A stretch of 64,000 bases of DNA from Diphasiastrum complanatum. Its lineage: Eukaryota; Streptophyta; Lycopodiopsida; Lycopodiales; Lycopodiaceae. Under the pieces are notes generated by a model. That model was not told where the DNA came from, ran no database searches, and worked only from the letters and a program-made list of their open reading frames with translations. Where the stretch lies: contig CM055109.1 of NCBI GenBank assembly GCA_029204225.1, positions 19,960,267 to 20,024,266 on the forward strand, in the 5' to 3' direction. This document shows, piece by piece, positions 59,336-64,000 of this stretch (positions are counted from its first letter, which is position 1; each line of letters begins with the position of its first letter). The translations under genes were made by a program, and so were the position numbers.

Positions 59336-59850
59336 CTTTATTAACGTCTTTTCCATGCCAAAAGGCGTATAAGACGAACAAGTTTATCAGATAAAGTGGA
59401 ACCAAGACGGAGCAATGTCGTCAAACAACATAACTAAAACCTAACTAACTAAGAAGAGGATAATGTCCAAGATTATATGGTACGAAGACCATTTATAGAT
59501 TCAACGGGCATCTCTTCAGTGCTCTAACTCTCTCACTAACTCTGAACAATCTCAGATATCTCATTAATAGCAACATGTTTTATCTACAAAACGAATGATA
59601 CCATCCCTATAGATCAACCGCTTTCCATTCGTTAGAGCCTCTTGTTTTGCTTTTTTCCGTTCTTGAACCTGAATGAAAGTAAGGTCTTCATCCACGTATA
59701 TCGTGGTGCCTATATTGTGGTGCCCCGCAGTGTATATCTCTTCCCTAGCACTTCATGACGACCAGTTGCAGATGCAAAGTATAACAATCGACAAGTGAAG
59801 ATCTTCAAGCATCCTGTCACATGCAAAGCGAAAGGACACCTGTGAAGCAT
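59263..59850 (-). mobile_element. HAL- : second ORF1-only non-LTR element
   Basis: The minus strand holds an ORF1 C-terminal part (LYFASATGRHEVLGKRYTLR, TTIYVDEDLTFIQVQERKK, NGKRLIYRDGIIRFVDK; about 59810-59560), then a short 3' UTR. The UTR aligns with that of HAL+ (GAGATTGTTCAGAGTTAG, GAGCACTGAAGAGAT) and has the same end: GTCTTATACGCCTTTTGGC, ATGGAAAAGACGTTAATAAAGC, then a (TC)n tail at 59263-59334. No endonuclease or RT lies between. A small internal duplication of the GGCACCAC motif disrupts ORF1. The 5' edge in the gypsy H LTR is approximate. Confidence 0.75.
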
Positions 59851-60266
59851 AAACCACCCAACCAACATGAAGAGGCTAGTCAATACCCTAACCCTTTACC
59901 CCCAAGCCATCGTGAATGAATACAAGAGAGGAGAGGAAACCTGGCTCAAGAATATGAAATTCCAATAGGGAGATGGGTGAGTTTCCATGGTATGTATCCT
60001 CTCCAAGAGGAGAAAATATTCCCCTTAGGATCCCGATGCAATCTATATTAAGCTATTGATCTCCTATTCTTGGATTATAGCAGTCATACACCATGCAGAT
60101 GCTCCTATGTGCAATTATAGGTCTGGACCCTCATATGATTATTAATTACTTGTAACGACCACGCCCGGAATGACGTAGCATAACTAATAACCACATACAA
60201 CTGGAGTGACCGGCTATCCACGTCAGGAATTATTCCGATTCCCTTATACAGGACATGGACATAACA
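59850..60266 (-). repeat. 3' LTR of gypsy H, truncated
   Basis: Starts TGTTATGTCCATGTCC on the minus strand right after the polypurine tract (CAAGGGGGGAAGAA, 60267-60280). The matching CA end was not found and is probably removed by HAL-. Confidence 0.7.
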
Positions 60267-60294
60267 TTCTTCCCCCCTTGAACCACTATTACCT

Positions 60295-60560
60295 CTAGAA
60301 GTGAAAACCGAGGAAGGTCTTCTTAATGCTTTCGACCCGCTCCCATGAATCATCATCCTCAGTCCGTCTCTTCCACCTAATCAAGCACTCAGAGATAGAA
60401 CGATTTCTCAATTGTTTATCTCTGGTTCTGAGTACCTTTTCAGGTTCCAAAGGAACACTAAGCGATAAGTCTTCCAAATGGGTAAGATCTTCCTCTGAAA
60501 CCAACTACCTCACCTTCATGTAACCATATTTTTAACCGGCTATAAACACTGGGTGAGCAA
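60295..60560 (-). pseudogene. Gypsy H chromodomain
   Basis: LTHLEDLSLSVPLEPEKVLR, RTRDKQLRNRSISECLIRWK and DDSWERVESIKKTF form a chromodomain-like tail, ending about 30 bp before the polypurine tract. Confidence 0.8.
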
Positions 60561-60749
60561 TAGTCTTGTCCTAAAGATCTAGTTCATAAGCTAAAGAACC
60601 AATTTTCTTTATTATCCGAAACGGTCCACAATATCTGGTAGACAATTTATAATGCTTCCCTGTACACATAGCCTTAGAATCCTTAGGTATTCTAAAATAT
60701 ACCCAGTCATCAACTTTAAAATCTCTAGGAGACCTCTTAAGATCGGCAT

Positions 60750-61036
60750 TAGCACTCTAGATACAATCATGTGCCACTTGCAACATTTCATGCATATCAT
60801 GCAAGAAATCTGCAACTTTTTGGATCTTAACAGACTTCGTCTCCACATTTACTGGAGATCTAGGTTGAAAACTGTACATAAGCATAAACGGACTATAACC
60901 AGTAGCAGAATGTTTCCTACTGTTATAAGCAAACTCAATCAAAGGAATGTAATCTTCCCACTGAGATTGCTTGTGAGACACATATGTTCTCAACATATCC
61001 TCCATAGTCTGATTAGTTCTCTCAGTCTGGCCATTT
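60750..61036 (-). pseudogene. Gypsy H integrase, C-terminal part
   Basis: Resumes after the MITE: SNGQTERTNQTMEDMLRTY with the catalytic Glu, WEDYIPLIEFAYNSRKHSAT and GYSPFMLMYSFQPRSPVN. The frame then continues into the GPY/F-like region (60612-60848) in another frame. Confidence 0.87.
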
Positions 61037-61650
61037 GATTCAAGTCTTAGTTGCAGCGGATCGCGATCCGCTGCAAAAACATTTCGGATCGTGCGATCCG
61101 GAACGTCAGCGATCCGTGACCCGGATCGCAATTTTTTTTTTTTTTTGAGTTTAATACTAAGTTACTAACTAAACCGTAATATAATGGTGGACATGCTTTT
61201 CAAATTTCCAATAGATATCAAAAATCAGTTTTGAAATGGTGTTCTGACCTGGTTTGCAGTTCTACTGATTCCGTTTTCTGTTAGAAAACGATAGAAAGAG
61301 TTAGAAGGAGCCTTCCTTAGATTGGCGGGAATTGTATACTTCTTGTGGAATAGCTGAAACCATCTACTTACGTCCAAATTTCTGAAACCATATGAAAATG
61401 CAGCCAATTTTCTTAAACCATCTACTGATGTCCAATTTTCTAATGAAGGTAGCCTGCAGCCATCTGAAACCAAGCAACAGATCTGCATAACAATTGCCTT
61501 TTTGATATCCTTTCACATTATACCCATATTGGCAACTATCCCAAAAAAGAAAAATTGCGTTCCGAGAAACCCTAATGGGAAATCCCAGATCGCGTTCCTA
61601 AACGCATTCCGGATCGCGTTCCGGATCGCGGACTGCAACTTTGATTCAGG
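61037..61650. mobile_element. hAT-type MITE inside gypsy H integrase
   Basis: A 598-bp non-coding insertion (61045-61642) is flanked by 8-mers GATTCAAG (61037-61044) and GATTCAGG (61643-61650), a target duplication with one mismatch. Ends are TCTTAGTTGCAG and, inverted, AAAGTTGCAG. The left end continues as a perfect 26-bp palindrome centred on GGATCGCGATCC; GGATCGCG motifs recur at both ends. The AGTTGCA core also occurs in the terminal repeat of the hAT at 250-5299. No transposase, so it depends on another element. Confidence 0.85.
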
Positions 61651-62358
61651 ATGATCAGTAGAACTAAAACTAAGCGAGGTTTCAAGCTTATGGAATACAG
61701 CTGACCAAAAGTGACTAGTAAATTTAGGATCTCTATCACTAACTATATCACTTGGCAGTCCATAAAGCCTAAATAATCTTTCCACAAAGATCTGGGCTAA
61801 ATCCAAAGCCTTAGCAGTTGACTTGACTGGTATAAAAGTAGCTAATTTTGTCAACCTGTCCACCACAACCCAAATAGAATCATTTTGGCGTTGGGTCCTT
61901 GGAAGTCCAACCACAAAATCCATAGATATACTTTTCCATCGTTTCTGAGGGATATCTAGAGGATGTAACAACCCTCCAGTCTTTAAGCGTTAAGCTTTGG
62001 CTAACTGACAAGGTCTACATTTAACCACATAAGACTCGACAAATGGCTTGAGTTTTGCCCAATAAAACTCTCTTCTGACCAAGTCCACAGTCCTGTGTAT
62101 ACCCGGATGACTTGCACAGGGAACGTCATGACACTCATAAAGAATCCTCTTCTTTATCTCATCATCCGTCGGTACACAAACTTTCCCATTCCGAAATAGT
62201 AATCCACCTCGGATAGAGAATTGTTCCGCTATTTTCTTATCTTTCCTAGGAACCTGAGACCCCTGTGAATAAATCTCTATTCCATTCTCATTTTTTCCTG
62301 TCTCCACCATCTTCCAGATGGAACCAAAATGAGAATCCGATTCACACCGCCCTCTCAA
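61651..62358 (-). pseudogene. Gypsy H integrase, N-terminal part
   Basis: The zinc domain HHCC is visible (ECHDVPCASHPGIHRTVDLV, VVKCRPCQLAKA). After a stop near 61987 come the core motifs WKSISMDFVVGLPRTQRQND, VVVDRLTKLATFIPVKST and SDIVSDRDPKFTSHFW with the first two catalytic Asp. Reading ends at SSTDHPES, exactly where the MITE is inserted. Confidence 0.88.
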
Positions 62359-62399
62359 TGAAAGGTATAGAACAGTGGAAATCTTGGTGAATGAAAGTT

Positions 62400-62690
62400 C
62401 ATCTAATTCACCAATCCGACTAAGCGCATATGCAACTTGGTTAGAGCTGCCCTGACATATCGGATTGCATGATCAAATTCCTGCATACGCTTAGCCCAGC
62501 GAGCTTTACGACCCCTCAGATCGTTCTTTAGAGGCTGGTGATTTGTATACACTATAAACTGACTACCATAAAGGTAATGCCTCTAGGTTTTAAGTGCATG
62601 TATCACTGTAAATAACTCTTTCTCCTGAGTTGTATAACACAACTAAGGCCCCGTGACTTTCTTGCTTTCAAACGCTATCGGCCTATCGTC
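62400..62690 (-). pseudogene. Gypsy H RNase H
   Basis: PIAFESKKVTGP, QEKELFTVIHALKT and HYLYGSQFIVYTNHQPLKND give the gypsy RNase H pattern, with stops. NHQPL replaces the DH.PL seen in the family. The sequence is cut at about 62690 by LINE fragment O. Confidence 0.8.
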
Positions 62691-62912
62691 CTGCAGATGC
62701 AATGGTTCCACCTAAAGCAGGTACGATGGCAGGAGCAGGTACAACAGGCTCAAATGCAATGGACAGACCCACGATGGAGATGGATTCCGGGCCAGCAGGG
62801 CGCGATGGAGAGTGGGGGAAGTTACCTCCCCCCGCTTGTGTGGACCATGTGGTAAAAAGATGGAGTGTTGGGGAGCGGCAGGACATCCGGCGGGCAGCCA
62901 TCGCGGCTAGGA

Positions 62913-62914
<2 letters not shown>
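62690..62914 (-). mobile_element. LINE O 5' fragment
   Basis: Starts directly after the (TC)n tail of LINE M1. The frame MAARRMSCRSPTLHLF... contains GGGNFPHSPSRPAGPES and VPAPAIVPALGG, matching the ORF1 start of LINE N (57339-57200). It ends at the gypsy H boundary. Only the 5' tip survives. Confidence 0.7.
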
Positions 62915-62991
<77 letters not shown>

Positions 62992-63793
62992 GAATAGAAT
63001 AGAATTTATTAATGTCTACAGAGTGCCCTTCACGGTTTAGAAAAAGTACATAAGAAAAGATCATTGTCCATGCCGAACTTATTTTTGTCAGCTAAAACAT
63101 AGAAAAAACAGAAATAAACCGGAAATAAAACCAAAGCTTAACCTCCAGCTATGGTGAGGTACAAAAGCAGTAGCTTAACCACCAGCTACGCGGAGGAATA
63201 AAACTTACTAACTGAGAGAGAAAAACTGTGTGATCTGGCGGGAGGCACATGGTGACCTCTGGTGACAAACTCTGGATCTGGATGGTCGAGGAAGACGTTG
63301 AAGCTTCGGTCGTCGAGCTGGAATGTCAATCTCACTGTCCGAAGTATCATCCCTAACTCTTTTCTGAAAGAAAAGTGTAATATGTGGTTAGCTGTGGTCA
63401 ACATCCTGATCATCCGACAAAAGAGAAGATTTGAAAGAGAACATCTCTCGTAATAGCAAACCAACACATCTTGCATCTGGATGGGCAAAGAAGGAACCAA
63501 GCGTGAGTGGAATGTCCTGATAGAGACAGTGGTATCTGCCTCTGATCTCAGAGTAAGCTGGACATCTGAAAATAAAGTGAAACTCATCCTCAACCTCCTG
63601 TAGTGTACAGCACTGACAGAACCGTAAGGGTCGTGGCATGTCTATGTATTTGCCTGTCTCAATAGTGAGCTAATGGGAAGAGACCCGAAGTTGACCAATG
63701 CGGTAGCGTAGGCCAAAAGACAGCGCCTGAGAGAGATAACTCGGTCTGACGGGAAGCCCTGAAGCATCAAGGTGAAGAAAGTGAGTGTGATAG
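62915..63793 (-). mobile_element. LINE M1, 3' part, minus strand
   Basis: Begins at HYHTHFLHLDASGLPVRPSY (about 63793) and includes RFCQCCTLQEVEDEFHFIFR...CPAYSEIRGRYH, the C-terminal zinc-like motif seen in Q and S. The paired 3' UTR motif GGTGGTTAAGCT...GGAGGTTAAGCTT lies at 63133-63196. The end is GACATTAATAAATTCTATTC, then (TC)n at 62915-62988. The terminal hairpin is less conserved than in R and S. Frames are broken. Confidence 0.82.
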
Positions 63794-64000
63794 TGTTGGG
63801 AAAAGGAAAGAGGGTGTGTGAGAAACGAAAATAGCTTGAAAAGAAACAAACACGAATGGAAAGTGTTCATGCGTAGTGGAATAGGCTATCTCACTCTTTC
63901 CCTAAGCATGACTACGCCTATCAGACTCGAACAGAACATTAGTGATAGAAATCACGTTTGATCTGAGCATGAAGACATCAAAATGATTATTTGTCGCGAA
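63794..64000. other. No recognisable feature
   Basis: Sequence outside LINE M1 up to the window edge; no motif, repeat or frame recognised. Confidence 0.4.

Larger units (their letters stand above)
59850..62690 (-). mobile_element. Gypsy H (chromovirus), 3' half with LTR
   Basis: Minus-strand Ty3/gypsy element retaining RNase H, integrase, chromodomain, polypurine tract and 3' LTR. RT, protease and gag are missing because LINE fragments O and M1 abut at 62690. The integrase is split by a 598-bp MITE. Part of the 3' LTR is cut by HAL-. Confidence 0.88.

Noticed and set aside
1-64000. tRNA, rRNA, organelle insert or bacterial operon
   Set aside because: I looked for conserved rRNA blocks, tRNA-like cloverleaf ends and organelle genes while reading and recognised none; a covariance-model scan would settle this.

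Overview
This window looks like part of a large, repeat-rich land-plant nuclear genome. The grounds are Ty1/copia and chromodomain Ty3/gypsy retrotransposons primed at the initiator-Met tRNA site, a BED/DUF659-type hAT element, and low-GC spacers. The species cannot be fixed; the unusual LINEs leave a non-seed plant open, which is inference. I find no convincing intact host gene. Almost all recognisable coding sequence is transposon-derived and broken. One candidate host exon pair lies at 40284-40607.

Layout. 250-5299 is a hAT transposon with exact 8-bp target duplications and a decayed multi-exon transposase. 5308-11790 is AT-rich and nearly featureless. 11790-24420 is a three-level nest: a plus-strand copia fragment (C) is split by minus-strand copia B (12256-24061), which is split by minus-strand copia A (15163-20970). 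28010-32013 is a minus-strand relative of C (D) whose 5' LTR carries sixteen 18-bp repeats. 33250-36640 is a rearranged gypsy (E), 37500-39802 the 3' end of a plus-strand LTR element (F), and 41350-43130 a gypsy pol relic (G).

From 43140 to 63793 the window is dominated by non-LTR retrotransposons (HAL+, S, R, P, N, Q, HAL-, O, M1) whose 3' ends run into (TTC)n/(TC)n rather than poly(A). Several of their 5' edges also start on a (TC)n tract in the same orientation. Interspersed are a copia 5' LTR with leader (55667-56750) and gypsy H (59850-62690), whose integrase is split by a 598-bp hAT-type MITE.

How the parts relate. The LINEs share a 3' hairpin and a paired 3'-UTR motif. Two ORF1-only copies share a related 3' end and look like a non-autonomous, HAL1-like family mobilised by a full-length LINE of the P/R/S type. 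The tail-to-head order across (TC)n tracts suggests either insertion into (TC)n microsatellites or (TC)n made during insertion. This LINE/(TC)n system is the best candidate for something undescribed. The second is the A/B nest, where the inner element has more diverged LTRs than the element it sits in.
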